The position numbers and the translations under genes are program-made. DNA of 64,000 bases, taken from Ziziphus jujuba (taxonomy: Eukaryota > Streptophyta > Magnoliopsida > Rosales > Rhamnaceae). The notes beneath the pieces were generated by a model. The model was not told the origin of the DNA. It was given only the letters and a program-made list of their open reading frames with translations, and ran no database searches. Positions 49,690 to 62,269 of the stretch are shown here, piece after piece (positions within the stretch are counted from its first letter, which is position 1; the number at the start of each line of letters is the position of its first letter). The DNA is taken from assembly GCF_031755915.1 (NCBI RefSeq), contig NC_083386.1:9052001-9116000 (forward strand), given 5' to 3'.

Positions 49690-50030
49690 TACTCTATTTA
49701 TTATCGTGGTGACCTAATAATATAAAATCAGGATCCTTCGTTTGTTTGTTTGTTTTTTTTTTTTTTTCTTTTTTTTTTTCATGCTAGTGTATGCTTGACT
49801 TTCAATTTTTACTATTCATTATCAATTTAATGGATAACATATAATCATTTATTTTTATGGGATTACAATATAATCAATCACCATCGTGTTCGTCTAAGGG
49901 TCAAAAAAATAATAATAAAAAGCATACACAAGTATACACAGAAACAAACAAAGGATCCAAGTCCAATAATACTATACTATGGTCCTTAATTTTAATTATT
50001 AAATTTGATAAGTTTATTTAGTTGGGGTGG
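49145..50030. repeat. Intron-2 segment of gene D duplicated at 34.2-35.0 kb
   Basis: Same blocks in the same order as 34195-35001 (see that entry), about 80-85% alike by eye, apart from TA/poly-T length. Contains TA microsatellites at 49219-49246 and 49661-49690. Confidence 0.6.
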
Positions 50031-51272
50031 ATCTAATAAAATATTATTAATTCGACCAAATAAGAGGTTTATTGTATATATCAATTCCACTCAACCAATA
50101 AGTAAAAGCCATTTTTTTTTTTTTTCCAGCAAAAGAAAAGCTTCTAAACAGAGAAAAAAAAGAAAAAAAAAATTTCGGTTATAAAGCTCATACCGATACT
50201 TTGCGTACGTATAGCACCGCAAATAATTGTAGGACCGTCTTGGGGATTGGGTAGTAGATAATCTGCACATTTTCGAGCGAAACCCAATAGAGGTATCGAC
50301 CCAATTCCTTATGATTGTAGCGGAAGGCCATTGGTAAGTATTCGGGCGTTCTTTGTGACCATGCATTCCGCTATGCTTCGTGTTGCATTAGATATAATAG
50401 CTACAGCAAGAGCTGTAAAACCATCATCATCAGTTATTTCTAAGTCTTTTGGGAACATAGCCTGCACTAGTAGCTTCACAATGCTCATATGCCCAGCCAT
50501 GGCTGCCACATGAAGAGCAGTCCTCCGTGAAAATGTAATTCTTGCTCTAGCTACTCCAGGGTTCGTTTCAATTATCTGCTTTGTTGCGTTGTAATCACCA
50601 TCCTGTACAGCATTATATAAAGGCTCGAGTTGACGTACCCAATCAGTCGAAATTGCATTCTCTGCTCAGAGAATAAAACAAGGTTTACTTTTTTAATTAA
50701 TGGGAGGTGAGACAATAATTAATTAGCTTGTTAACCAAATTCTAAAATCAGTTATGCACGATTGAAATTTGGAATTCTTTTTTTCTTCTTTTTTTGATAT
50801 TAAAGATAGAGGATTCAATCTCGAATCATCTTCCAAGAAAATAATGCAGCCACTACTATTCCCCATAGGTTATCTAATAAAATCTGGACCTTAGATGTGC
50901 CCTAACTACTTAACAGAAATTGAGCACCAAGATTCATGAACAAGTGGTCATAAATGCATATTACCTTATCTTGTGCTAAGTAAAATTACAGACCATAATA
51001 AATGTTTACATAAGTAAGCTCACCATAATCAGGTAAATGTACAATTCCTTATCATTTCACAAAATATATTTACCAATTGATACATATTAAAATGTTATTA
51101 ATTGGTATATTCATATAATTTAAATATAAAAAAATAAATTTTTAAATAGATAAATAATTTTTTTAAAATAATCAATTAAATACTAAAATATCATTTGTTA
51201 AATTAATTTGATAAATGTTTTGGTAAATTTAACAATATTAATTCCATATTACCAAACCTATAGTACCAAATA

Positions 51273-51313
<41 letters not shown>

Positions 51314-51747
51314 AATATCATAGTTTTATTAATAAACAGTACAAGTACCATTTGATTGTTATAATTTTATTATTTTAAAAATTAATATAACTTAAATGTA
51401 CATAAATAAAATTTTAAAAAAATAAATAAAATTAAATATAAACCAATTAAATAATAATATATCATTTTATCACTTACCTTGTAAAATAGTATATTTGGCT
51501 CCGTAGCCTTAATGTTCATTAATTTTGTTTCCATTTAAACATATATTTATCTATATATGTTGTCTATTTCGGTGTATAATTTACTAATTTTTACCAAATT
51601 TCAAATAAAACAAAAACCAATTTAACATAACCTCTGGTATTTAACCATAGGTCCCGAGTTTGGTTTCGTCTCCCTAATTTAGATATGGCAATGGGCCAGG
51701 GTAACCTTCATCTTTGTGGCGATTGAATGCCTCATTCCCATCCCAAT

Positions 51748-52128
51748 TGTTGTGGTTCTCTGACCACTTTAGAGAAGAAATATGAGAAAAAAAATAAAAA
51801 GAATTCTATTACTCTCTTGGAAATAAAATACAAAAATACAAAAACTTCTCTCTTGGATTCTCACGTGGAATCTCTCTCTACACTCTCCAATTCTCTCTGG
51901 AATTGCTCACTCTTCTCTCAAGCTCTCTCTGGAACTTATTGAGCTTGCTCTCTTGGCTTGTATTTTGCATGGAACGGGAAGGAGCCTATTTATAGGCTTA
52001 CAAGGCCACAATCTTCAACGGCTTAGCCCACAATTGTTGATTGGTGCAGCAATGGTGTCAACAATGGTGGCTGTCAAAGATGGTGGCTGTGGTTGGTGTG
52101 GCTGTGGTTGGTGCGGCTGGACTTCACA
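51748..52128 (-). repeat. Copia 3' LTR
   Basis: 381 bp, starts TGTTGTGGTTCTCTGACC and ends GGCTGGACTTCACA on the plus strand. It differs from the other LTR at five sites, for example near 51787 and at 51857, 51878, 52000 and 52040. It contains 'ggagcctatttata', a TATA-like box read on either strand. Confidence 0.9.
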
Positions 52129-52142
52129 ATTCTCCCCCTCCA
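52129..52142 (-). other. Copia polypurine tract
   Basis: Minus strand GGAGGGGGAGAAT lies directly before the 3' LTR start TGTGAAGT. Position and composition are those of the plus-strand priming site for reverse transcription. Confidence 0.8.
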
Positions 52143-52163
52143 GCCGCATTTAAAAACTGATGG

Positions 52164-55100
52164 TCATCTGCCATCTATTCCAGCTATGTCTCTGCATAGC
52201 TTCAGCTTCTCTTGAGCAACAACTTTTGTTAGCATATCTGCTGGATTCTCTTTTGTGTGGATCTTCATCAGTTTCAGCAACTGTTGATCTATTACTTCGC
52301 GTATCCAATGATAGCGGATGTCAATGTGCTTTGTACGGGAATGATACATTGAGTTTTTGCTCAAATCCATGGCACTTTGGTTATCACAATGTATCTTGTA
52401 GTCTTCTTGTTTGATGCCCAATTCTGTGAGAAAACGCTTTAACCACAACATTTCCTTACCCGCTTCCGCTGCGGCAATGTACTCTGCTTCAGTAGTGGAT
52501 AAAGCAACACACTTCTGCAATCTTGACTGCCATGACACAGCTCCCCCTGCAAAAGTGTAGAGATAACCTGATGTAGACTTTCTATTATCAGGGTCTCCGG
52601 CCATATCTGCATCTGTATAGCCTTCTAAGATTGGATCACCTCCCCCGTAGCTCAAGCACAGCTTCGATGTACCTTTAAGATACCTGAGAATCCATTTGAC
52701 TGCTTCCCAGTGTTTCTTTCCAGGATTTGAAAGAAATCTGCTCACAACACCTACTGCGTGAGCAATGTCTGGTCTGGTACACACCATTGCATACATCAGA
52801 CTTCCTACCGCTGAAGAATATGGTACTGACGCCATCTCCTCTATCTCTTCTTTGGATGAGGGGCACAATCTCTTACTCAACTTGAAATGATTTGCAAGTG
52901 GAATGCTGACCGGTTTGGCTTTATCCATGTTGAATCTCTTTATCACCCGTTCAACATACTTCTCTTGAGATAGCCATAACCTTCTATTCTTCCTGTCTCG
53001 GATTATTTGCATTCCCAAAATTTGTTGAGCTGATCCTAAGTCTTTCATATCAAAGGACTTAGACAATTCTTTCTTCAGCTGACTAATCTTCATTGCATCT
53101 TGTCCAACGATCAACATGTCGTCCACATATAGCAAAAGTGCAATGAAGTTTCCACCTGAAAATTTTTGAATATAAACACACTGGTCTGCTGCAGTCCTTT
53201 TATAACCTTGACTCACCATAAACGAGTCAAACTTCTTGTACCATTGTCTTGGTGCTTGCTTGAGGCCATACAAGCTTTTCTTTAGCTTGCATACGAGGTT
53301 TTCTTTCCCTGAAACCTCAAATCCTTCTAGCTGCTCCATGTAGATTTCTTCATGTAAATCACCGTGAAGAAATGCTGTCTTCACATCCATCTGTTCAAGC
53401 TCTAGGTTTAGACTTGCTACTAAACCAAAAATGACTCGAATTGAAGTCATTTTTACCACTGGTGAAAAAATCTCATCAAAGTCAATTCATTTCTTCTGAA
53501 GAAATCATTTGACCACCAATCGGGCTTTGTGTTTCACCACCCTTCCGCTGCCATCTTTCTTGAGCTTGAACACCCATTTATTCTTTAGTGCCTTCTTTCC
53601 TGTTGGAAGCTCAACCAACTCATAAGTATGATTTTTCTGCAAGGATTCCATCTCATCTTGCATTGCTTGCAGCCACTTTTCCTTCTCTTGATGAGAAACA
53701 GCTTCCTGGAAACTCTCTGGCTCTCCCTCTTCAGTAAGCAGAATATACTCAGATTCTGGAAATCTCTTTGATGGAATTCGGCCTCGCTCAGATCTCTGAA
53801 CTTGTAAACCACTGGTTTCAGGAGGTGTACCATCATCTGACCGCTGTGATGGCCCTGCAGCTGCTTGAGAGGATTGAGTCTCTCCCTGCTCAATATCCCC
53901 TTCTTCCTCCTGGTCTGCTTCTGGTATATCTTCATGCACCTCATTATCCTTCGTGGCTATTTGTGCTGGTGCTGGATTAGGACAAAAATTCTCGGCACTA
54001 GAACTACAATTAGGAGACATTCTGGGCTTTTCAATGTCTTCCATTTTCTGGTTTTCATGGAATACTACATCCCTGCTTCTAATAACCTTCTTTGTTTTCG
54101 GGTCCCATAACCTGTATCCGAATTCTTCATCTCCATATCCTATAAAGATGCATGGAGTAGATCTTGCATCGAGCTTCTATCTGACCTCCTTGGATACATG
54201 TACATAAGCTAAACAACCAAACACTCTTAAATGAGAGTAGGAGGGAATCTTACCCGACCACATTTTCTCCGGAATTTCAAAATTCAACGGTACTGATGGT
54301 GATCTGTTGATTAAATAGCAGGCGGCACGAACAGCTTCTCCCCAGAATGGCTTTGGCAGCTTAGCCATACTGATCATACTTCTGACCTTTTCCATAATGG
54401 TTCGGTTCATTCTTTCGGCTATTCCATTATGTTGTGGGGTGCGAGGGACCGTCTTCTCATGTCGAATGTCGTGTCTTCTGCAGCAGGCATCGAACTCCTT
54501 GGAAGTATACTCGCCTCCATTATCTGAGCGGAGGCATTTCAGCTTCTTTCCTATTTCACGCTCTACCATGGTATGAAACAGTTTGAAGTAATCCAATACC
54601 TGGTCCTTTGTTTTCAAGAAATATACCCACACCTTCCGAGAAGCATCATCAATGAAGGTCAGGAAATACTTGTTGCCACCTAATGATTCCACCTCCATGG
54701 GACCACAAACATCAGAGTGCACCAGACTAAGCAACTCTGATCTTCTCGATGCAGAGGAACTGAAAGAGACTCTATGTTGCTTACCAAACAAGCAGTGATT
54801 ACAAGGATCTAGCGCAGCATCCTTGCAAACAGTGATAAGCTTCTTTCTTGCCAAAGTGGACAATCCTTTTTCACTCATGTGACCGAGTCTCTGGTGCCAC
54901 AGATTTTGAGACGCCTCTCCTTCTGCAATATTGAGGCTGTCTGCACATATCTTCACATGAGTCTTGTACAACGTTCCACAAATATGTCCTCGGGCGACAA
55001 CTATGGCACCTTTCGTCATTTTCCATGTGCCTTTGCTGAAGTAGTTGTCATAGCCTTGCTTGTCTAAGGCTGCTCCCGAAAGTAGATTAAGCCGAAGGTC

Positions 55101-56180
55101 TGGAACATGACGGACATCCTTCAAAGTGATTGTACAACCAATATTCGTTTTTATCTGAATATCACCAGTTCCCATAATCTTTGCGAAACTGGAATTTCCC
55201 ATCTTTACCGTACCAAAGTCTCCTGCTTTGTACGTTTTGAAGAAATCTCTATGTGGAGTGACATGTTAGGATGCTGCAGTATCGACTACCCACTCAACAT
55301 CTTGGGTTGATATATGAAGGCATGTCTCTTCTTCGGTGGAGCAGAGCGCCACTTCTCCTGTACAAGTGACTAGTGTCTCTCCATCCTTCTTCGGATGATT
55401 ACCTTGGAGTCTCTGCTCTCTCAACAACTTTCTGCAGTTCTTCTTCATGTGACCCTCCAGGCCACAATGATAGCACTTATACGATGATTTTCTGCCGTCT
55501 GTAGATCTGCCTCTACTCTTGCTCCTGCCTCTCCCCCTATCTCGACCACCTCTTTGCTGTCTTCCTCTCTCTGTGACGAGGGCATGTGACTGATCCATGC
55601 CAATGTCCTTTCTCCTGGCCTCTTCATTAAATAGGGCATCCTTAACCATAGACAGAGTAAGTTTGCCATTCGGGGCCGAATTGCTGAGAGAGACTACCAA
55701 TGTCTCCCAACTGTCTGGAAGAGAGCTTAGAAGTAGGAGGACCTGATCCTCATCCCTTAGTTGGTAATCCACAGCAGATAGTTGATTTACCAAGCTCTGG
55801 AACTCACTGGTATGCTCGGCTACAGAAGTTCCACTCTGTAATGTTAGATGTACCAATCGCTTAAGCAACAGGGCTTTGTTCCGAGCAGTCTTGGCCTGGT
55901 ACATGTCCTCCAATTTTGTCCAGAGGGCATATGCATCCGTTTCCTTCGCTACATGATGGAAGACACTGTGGTCGATCCATTGCCTGATCTGACCAATCGT
56001 TTTCTTGTTTAATTTCTTCCATTCTGCTACTTTGCTGGGATCGGGGTTTTCTCCTTTAGCTTCTATAGGATCAAACAGATCCTTACAATTGAGGAGATCT
56101 TCCATCCGAGGTCTCCAAAGTGTATAATTTGTGGCAGTGAGCTTAACCATAGCTCCCGAAGATGATTCTTCCATTGACAT
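52164..56180 (-). pseudogene. Copia gag-pol polyprotein, four nonsense codons, no frameshift
   Basis: A single minus-strand frame of 1339 codons. Gag (from 56180) has MVKLTATNYTLWRPRMEDLL and the zinc knuckle CYHCGLEGHMKKNC (about 55439-55479). The protease has WVVDTAAS next to the first stop, TAA 55266-55268. Integrase has LWHQRLGHMSEKG, CLFGKQHRVSF and LRSDNGGEYTS. A TAG follows at 54177-54179. RT is preceded by TGA at 53505-53507 and 53487-53489 and contains MDVKTAFLHGDL, LYGLKQAPRQWYKKF and YVDDM (53115-53129). RNase H has GYTDADMAGD, STTEAEYIA and SRTKHIDIRYHW. The frame ends at 52164. All four stops look like point changes, so no active product is expected from this copy. Readthrough is unlikely to matter. 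Confidence 0.93.
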
Positions 56181-56889
56181 TATGGCTTGACCAAAAATGG
56201 AGCTGAATTTGGCAAAACGGAGTTAACCATTGCGTCCGGAACGGCCGAAAATGGTGGACTTGACTCTTCCGGGGTCAAAATATAATTACCAGAAATTTTG
56301 GGGCAAAACTGTAATTTCACAAAATATCTGGGTCAACCTGCAACTACAGAAACTATAGGGGTCAATCTGTAATTTCCAATAGTTCAGAGGCTGCACCGTA
56401 ATTTCAGAAAACTACAGGGGTCAATCTGTAATTTCCAATAATTCAGGGGCTGTTCTGCAAGTTCAGTAAATATAGGGGTCAATCTGTAATTTCCAATACT
56501 TCAGGGGCTGTTCCGTAATTTCAGAAAATAGTGATGACGTGGCAGATGGTGCTGACGTGTCAACACGTGGCAGATGACGTGGCTGACGACGTATCGGCTG
56601 GCGTGGCAGATGACGTGGCAGGGGTGCGCTGACGTGGCTGCTGACGTGTCTGCTGACGTGGTCGTCTTCAACCTCCAGACGGCGCGTGCGGCGCGTGAAC
56701 AGTTGCAGAAAAACTTCAGTCGGCGCGTGGAAGGCTCGTTTTCTCTCCGGCGAACTTGTGTTTTCTCCTCTCGTCGGGTACTTTCACCTGGTATTGTCAA
56801 ATTAATTATTTGAGCAACTTTTCAAAACACCAACTTGAAGAACAGTGGCTCTGTTTCTTCAAATTTTGAACCCAAGCTCTCGACCTGGA
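56181..56889 (-). other. Copia 5' untranslated leader
   Basis: Between primer site and gag start. It contains five tandem-like 'ggggtcaatctgtaatttcc' / 'aggggctgttccgtaatttc' words (about 56300-56525) and a run of 'gctgacgtggc' / 'gacgtggcag' words (about 56530-56660). These two short-period repeat tracts may be packaging or regulatory sequence. The frame 56501-56800 is a by-product of them. Confidence 0.6.
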
Positions 56890-56901
56890 GCTCTGATACC
56901 A
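56890..56901 (-). other. Copia primer binding site (tRNA-iMet)
   Basis: TGGTATCAGAGC on the minus strand, two bases from the 5' LTR edge. This 12-mer is the standard tRNA-Met PBS of plant Copia elements. Confidence 0.92.
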
Positions 56902-56903
56902 CT

Positions 56904-57284
56904 TGTTGTGGTTCTCTGACCACTTTAGAGAAGAAATATGAGAAGAAAAATAAAAAGAATTCTATTACTCTCTTGGAAATAAAATACAAAAATACAAAAA
57001 CTTCTCTCTTAGATTCTCACGTGGAATCTCTCTCTACCCTCTCCAATTCTCTCTGGAATTGCTCACTCTTCTCTCAAGCTCTCTCTGGAACTTATTGAGC
57101 TTGCTCTCTTGGCTTGTATTTTGCATGGAACGGGAAGGAGCCTATTTATACGCTTACAAGGCCACAATCTTCAACGGCTTAGCCCACAATTGTTGATTAG
57201 TGCAGCAATGGTGTCAACAATGGTGGCTGTCAAAGATGGTGGCTGTGGTTGGTGTGGCTGTGGTTGGTGCGGCTGGACTTCACA
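56904..57284 (-). repeat. Copia 5' LTR
   Basis: 381 bp, same ends as the 3' LTR. It is followed by the second CCAAT target duplication at 57285-57289. Confidence 0.9.
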
Positions 57285-58058
57285 CCAATCCCCTTTAGGA
57301 GGAGCAGGATATCCTCGTTCCCATTTTTTTTCCCTTTTAAAATTTTTTATTTTTAATAATAATATTTTTTTAATTATTTTTCTTAAATGTAATTTGAAAT
57401 TAAAATACCATAAATACATAAATTGCAAATGTAAGAAATAAAATATCAAAATAAAACTATATAAAAAATTTATATATTTAAATAATTGTATAAAATATAT
57501 AATAAAATAGGATGGGTTGGGACCAGGGACCTTGTTCTTCGGCCCCGTTCCAGGCAATATATTTTGCCTTGTTTTTGCTTTAAGGGACAAATCGCCCTAT
57601 TAGAGGCAGGGCATTGCGATTGGATTGGACGGACAATTTTTAAACACATATTAAATGTATTATCATATTATACAAGTTAAAAAAAAAAAACAAAAAAACA
57701 AAAAAACAAAAAATGTTATTTTGTAAGAAAAAATATTTCCAATTTTTTTTTCCACTTTTGGAACAACATAAAAAAAAATGAGTATAAAAATGACAATTTT
57801 ACTTTTCTCTTATACTCTTTTAATTATTTATTATTTTGAATATATTAAGTTATTATTATTTTACTAATAATTGTATTTTTATCATGCATATTAAAAATAA
57901 CTAATATTAATCTATATTTTATATCCATATTTAATAAATTTATGATGTATTTTGAATTTTTTCCATGTTTTTAAATAAATCAAATTATTTAAACACAAAC
58001 GTATAATATAAATTTTTTTCCTGTTCCTTATTTCATTAATTATGATCTCCAGTTTAAA

Positions 58059-58089
<31 letters not shown>

Positions 58090-58820
58090 CAAAACATAGT
58101 GTTATATGGTTTATATTAATTTGGTCAAATTTCTAATAAACAAAAGACCAATTTAACCTCCTGGGTTCAATCATGCTTACACAATTTTCGTATCTCCAGC
58201 TTACCATATGTTGTAAAAGATAATAATAAAATAAAATTTGACAGTATACAAGTTTTTATTAAAAAAGAAAAGAAAAAAAAACCAGTATATACGTTCATAT
58301 TGATGAAACAACTTAAAAATAAATTAATTAGTTAAGAGATAGCCCAAAGGTAAAGTTTATTTTTTTTAAAAGAATAAGAATAATAATAATAATTTTTCTT
58401 TTTTTCTTTTTATTATCAATAATAATTATTATTATTTGGTCATAAGATGAGAGAGTAATGTATATACTGACCTTGAATGGCAGCCTGGATCAGAGGTTCA
58501 GGTCCAGCCATAACCATTGATTCTGCCAATTTATCCCAAGCTTCTTTGGCGTTGGTGATGTGCTCGATAAGCGAGACAGCATCAGGACCGCAGGAAATGT
58601 GGATTGCATGGAGAGCTGTGGCGTTCTTTCTCTTCCAAGCCATTTCCACCGCAACATCCCAAACATCAACGAAGGTCGGCGTTGGCTCCAAAACATCCCA
58701 AACATCTTGAGCCATCAAGTAGGTTCGAAGCCGAATGCTCCATTCCTCATAGTTTTCTTTGTTTATAAGAACTTCAGGAACAATTTGAGTACTTAGGACA
58801 GCACCGTTTTTGGTACTCAT

Positions 58821-59358
58821 TGATCTCTGATCATCAGTCAACATATAAACGATTAGTGTGACAAATAATTAAGCTTTTCACTCTAAAAAAGTTAACCCAA
58901 CAAATCTAAACAAAATGAATAGACAAAAAAAAAAAAAAAAGAAAAAAAAAGAAAAGAAAATGGAAGTTCTTATTTACTTACAAGGTTGTGGCAAATGGAA
59001 TGATATGCTGCCGAGTAAAGTTCTCACTGGATTTAAGGCGTTCCTTCTTTGGATGTAGAGAGTTTTGGATTTGTCAGTTTGTATATGGAGTTGAGACCTT
59101 TTATTCCTTGTTTTTTGTTTTTTGTATTTTTTTATTTTTTTTTAAATTTTTTTTCGCTTGGATTGGATAATTAAAAATTTCTACGTTTGGGTTTATTTCT
59201 GCTTTTGCTTTTTCGTTTCCACATATATGATATATAAGAGCTTTTCCAGAAGCTAATAGATATGTTGTTCACTAGTCTTTTTATTATTATTATTATTATT
59301 TTAAACCAAAAGCATTTATAAAGGGGAAAATACAATATTTGACTACATTGAACACACA

Positions 59359-59390
<32 letters not shown>

Positions 59391-59925
59391 GAATTAAAAT
59401 AACAAAAACTTAGGTGTTTTCAAATAAGCGTTTTTAAAGATTGAAAAATACTTTCATATTTTAATTAAAATATTAAATGTAAACAATTTTCCTAATTTAA
59501 TTTTAAAAATATTGATTACTATTTTTAGTTAGTAATGTTATATATATATTAGAATAACATATATAACATTAAAATATGTTAAATTCTCACCAACTTTATC
59601 AATATACAAACACCTCATAATAGATATATTGTTCACTATTATGCATTTATAAAGGGTAAAATAAAATATTCGACAACACTGAACACACACAAAAAAAAAA
59701 TGAAATTAAAATAACAAAAACTTAGCTGCTTTTAAATAAGTGGTTTTAAAAATGAAAAATATTCCATATTTTAATTAAAATATTAAATGTAAACAATTTT
59801 TCTATTTTAATTTTTAAAATATGGATTACTTAGTGATGTTAAATATATTAAAATATATATATTAAATTTATTTATTTAATAATATATATTAAAATATTAT
59901 TAATTGATATATTTATATAATTTAA

Positions 59926-59956
<31 letters not shown>

Positions 59957-62260
59957 TTGTTAAATAAATTAATTAATTAAATATTATTAAATAAATTAAT
60001 TAAAATTTATTACATTATCTACCAAATAAATATTTTAATAATTTTAATATTATTTAATTTCAGCCCACGCTTAACTACTTACGAAGAAACTACCGGATGG
60101 ATGCGCTTCCACGTGGCTGATCATAATTTATAAAGAAAAGATTGCTAAAAAACAAAACAAATAAAAATAAAAAAATAGGCCCACAAAAATAACTTTTCCG
60201 TGCGAATATTAGATAGTGTATGACATATTGTGCAGAAAAACAATTAATTCCCTCCTCTTTAGGGCTTTTTGTGCTTGTTGCAATGAACTACTACTTGTCC
60301 AAAAGAATAAAAAAAAATAATAATAATAATAATTTAATTTGATCTGCCCCACCCAATTAATAATGCATGCAGTTTCGTACATCAGTATGATATATGAATG
60401 CGATATATTTGTTTGAGATGGATTAATTGGGTAGTTGGTTTTAATTATTGCAGTTGCAACTAATTAATTTTCTACATCTGTATTGTACATCTGCAATTGC
60501 TTTAATCAATGAAAGCGCACTTTTGAAAATACTATTGTATGTATAACTTCTACGTACATACAACTGTAGCAAAAATATTTTGCAGAGAAATATTTTCCAA
60601 AATTTATTAGTGTTCAAACAGGTAAGTTAAGAAGTTATTTTGCAGAGAAAAACTTTTCCAAATAATAATAATAATAATTACGAAGTTTCACACATTTTGT
60701 AAGAATTGGGCTAGGATTTGAATTGAGAAGCAGACAAATAAATGTAAAGAGAAATTTTATTATTTATTATTATTGATAATGATCATTAATTTAAGTAATA
60801 AATTTCAATTAAAATATTTATTTTTATTATTTTTATAATAAATTTTTCAAAATAACTTTTTTAATAATAATCATTTAAATTATTATTTAATATGTAAATT
60901 TAGCTAATGAATAGTATTTTTATGTAAAGAGAGTAAGAAGTCTTCTAGAAAGTGAAATATATGGAAAAGGACATGACATGGAGCTTAGCATAATTATATC
61001 TGCCTTCGTTGGCTTTTTTTTAGGTAATATCTGCCCTATTTTGAAGAGATGCTTGGATTAGTAATAAAATTCTACATGACAGAATAATATAATACGAATC
61101 TATCAAAATTGTTAGGTTTTGCTTTACTTTAATAACGTTGATGGATTTATAATAGCGTCAATATGATAAAGATATATTAATTAATAGGTTGTTAACAACT
61201 TGTTAACACATTGCCAAAAATATTTTAATAATATATATAATATTTATTATTTGTTTATATTACATAATATTATTTTCTTATATATGATATTTTAATTCAT
61301 GTATTTAATATTTAATTATGTAAATATAACTACTTTTATACTACTAGTAATTAAATATAATTTTGATAGTGATTATGTTAATTTTAATATTTTTATTTTA
61401 TTATAATTAAATAACATATTAATCAAATCATTAACGAATTACATGTTAATTTAATAAAGAAGTTTGTATTTACATGTTCCAACAGGAAAATATATTGCCT
61501 GGACATGATTTCTTACTCCTTTTTTTTTTTTTTTTTTTCTTTTCTTTTTTCTCTAATCAAGAATCTTGGACCTACGAGGTTTCTGCTCCAAGAACAGCCA
61601 ACTGATTCATTGACTTTAAACTATTTTAAATTAATATCCGTTTTAGTTTATACATAAATATTATATTAATGGTTCTTTACTCCGTTTTGCTTTTAATATT
61701 AACCAAGAAAGATAAATAATCCATTCTTTGAAGATTTTATTTATTACACAATGAGACCGAAGTGGACATGATGCTAAAGAATTGATAATCTGGGTGTGTA
61801 GCAGAGTTTCTTACCCATCCGTGGCAGAAAACTACAAAAGCTTTTTTCTCTTCTTCTTGATGTGGACTCTGTTTTTCTAAGTTGTTTGTTTCTGGGCTCT
61901 GTTTTTAAGAGAGGAAGTGTTAAGAAAGAGAGACAAAATACTCATAGAGATATACGAAAGTGATGGCCAATAATTTTTTAAACTCTCAAATTGCTACATT
62001 ACATAGGTTTGCTTTTTATTTGGTTGTCTTTTTTTTTTTTTTTCCCCATTGAAAAAAAAAATAAAAAAGAAGCAAGGTTTTGTTTTTACTAATAAGAGTA
62101 TATGAGTCATACATGCTATATATCATAAGCATAGTAAAATTGCAGTTTGAGCCAAAAAAGAAAAAAGAGAAAAAAAAGAAAAAAGGAAAACAGAGTACTA
62201 GAAATAGCTATTTAAGGTTCAAACGTTGATAATGAAGTTAAAGATTCCTTATTTCTAAAT
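58821..62260. other. Intergenic region 5' of gene D
   Basis: 58965-59170 is the family's upstream block. 59310-59520 and 59640-59825 are tandem copies about 330 bp apart (gcatttataaagggraaaat, ttgaacacacac, aaaataacaaaaacttag, ttaaatgtaaacaattttt). The rest is AT-rich with TA runs near 59928-59945 and ATA/TAA repeats. No gene is supported. Confidence 0.5.
59310..59825. repeat. Tandem duplication, ~200-bp units at ~330-bp spacing
   Basis: Unit 1 is about 59310-59520 and unit 2 about 59640-59825. Both run from 'agcatttataaaggg' through an AC-repeat ending in poly-A to 'aatattaaatgtaaacaatt'. Unit 2 has a shorter AC/A tract. Confidence 0.6.
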
Positions 62261-62269
62261 GGTTGGAAC

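Larger units (their letters stand above)
51748..57284 (-). mobile_element. Full-length Ty1/Copia retrotransposon (Tork/Tnt1-like)
   Basis: 5537 bp, minus-strand orientation, inserted in intron 1 of gene D. LTRs are 51748-52128 (3') and 56904-57284 (5'), both 381 bp with TG...CA ends and five base differences. Target duplication is CCAAT at 51743-51747 and 57285-57289. The primer site TGGTATCAGAGC (minus strand, 56890-56901) is complementary to the 3' end of initiator tRNA-Met. The polypurine tract is at 52129-52142. Domain order is gag, protease, integrase, RT, RNase H, typical of Copia. LTR similarity points to a young insertion. Confidence 0.95.
43740..58820 (-). pseudogene. Gene D: UBN2-ankyrin-PGG copy with a Copia element in intron 1
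   Basis: Exons on the minus strand: E1 58472-58820 (UBN2; MSTKNGAVLSTQIVPEVL, KKNATALHAIHISCGPDA), E2 50194-50661 (ankyrin), E3 48211-48433, E4 47683-47775, E5 45883-45954, E6 44921-45348, E7 43740-44354 (PGG; four hydrophobic helices, TVPGGNNQDSG). E1 joins E2 in phase, and E4-E7 join in phase and are open. E2 leaves frame after NARIL (about 50340), reads LPMAFRYNHKELGRYLYWVS in a second frame and returns near 50265 to DYLLPNPQDGPTIICGA, so the main frame meets a stop. The E3 acceptor is also off by one. Intron 1 (7.8 kb) contains a full Copia element. This is probably a recent pseudogene, since the PGG and UBN2 parts are still intact. A shorter transcript starting downstream cannot be excluded. 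Confidence 0.7.

Noticed and set aside
57171..57590. 139-aa minus-strand frame
   Set aside because: It runs across the Copia LTR edge into AT-rich intron. Composition is Phe/Leu/Tyr rich with no domain.
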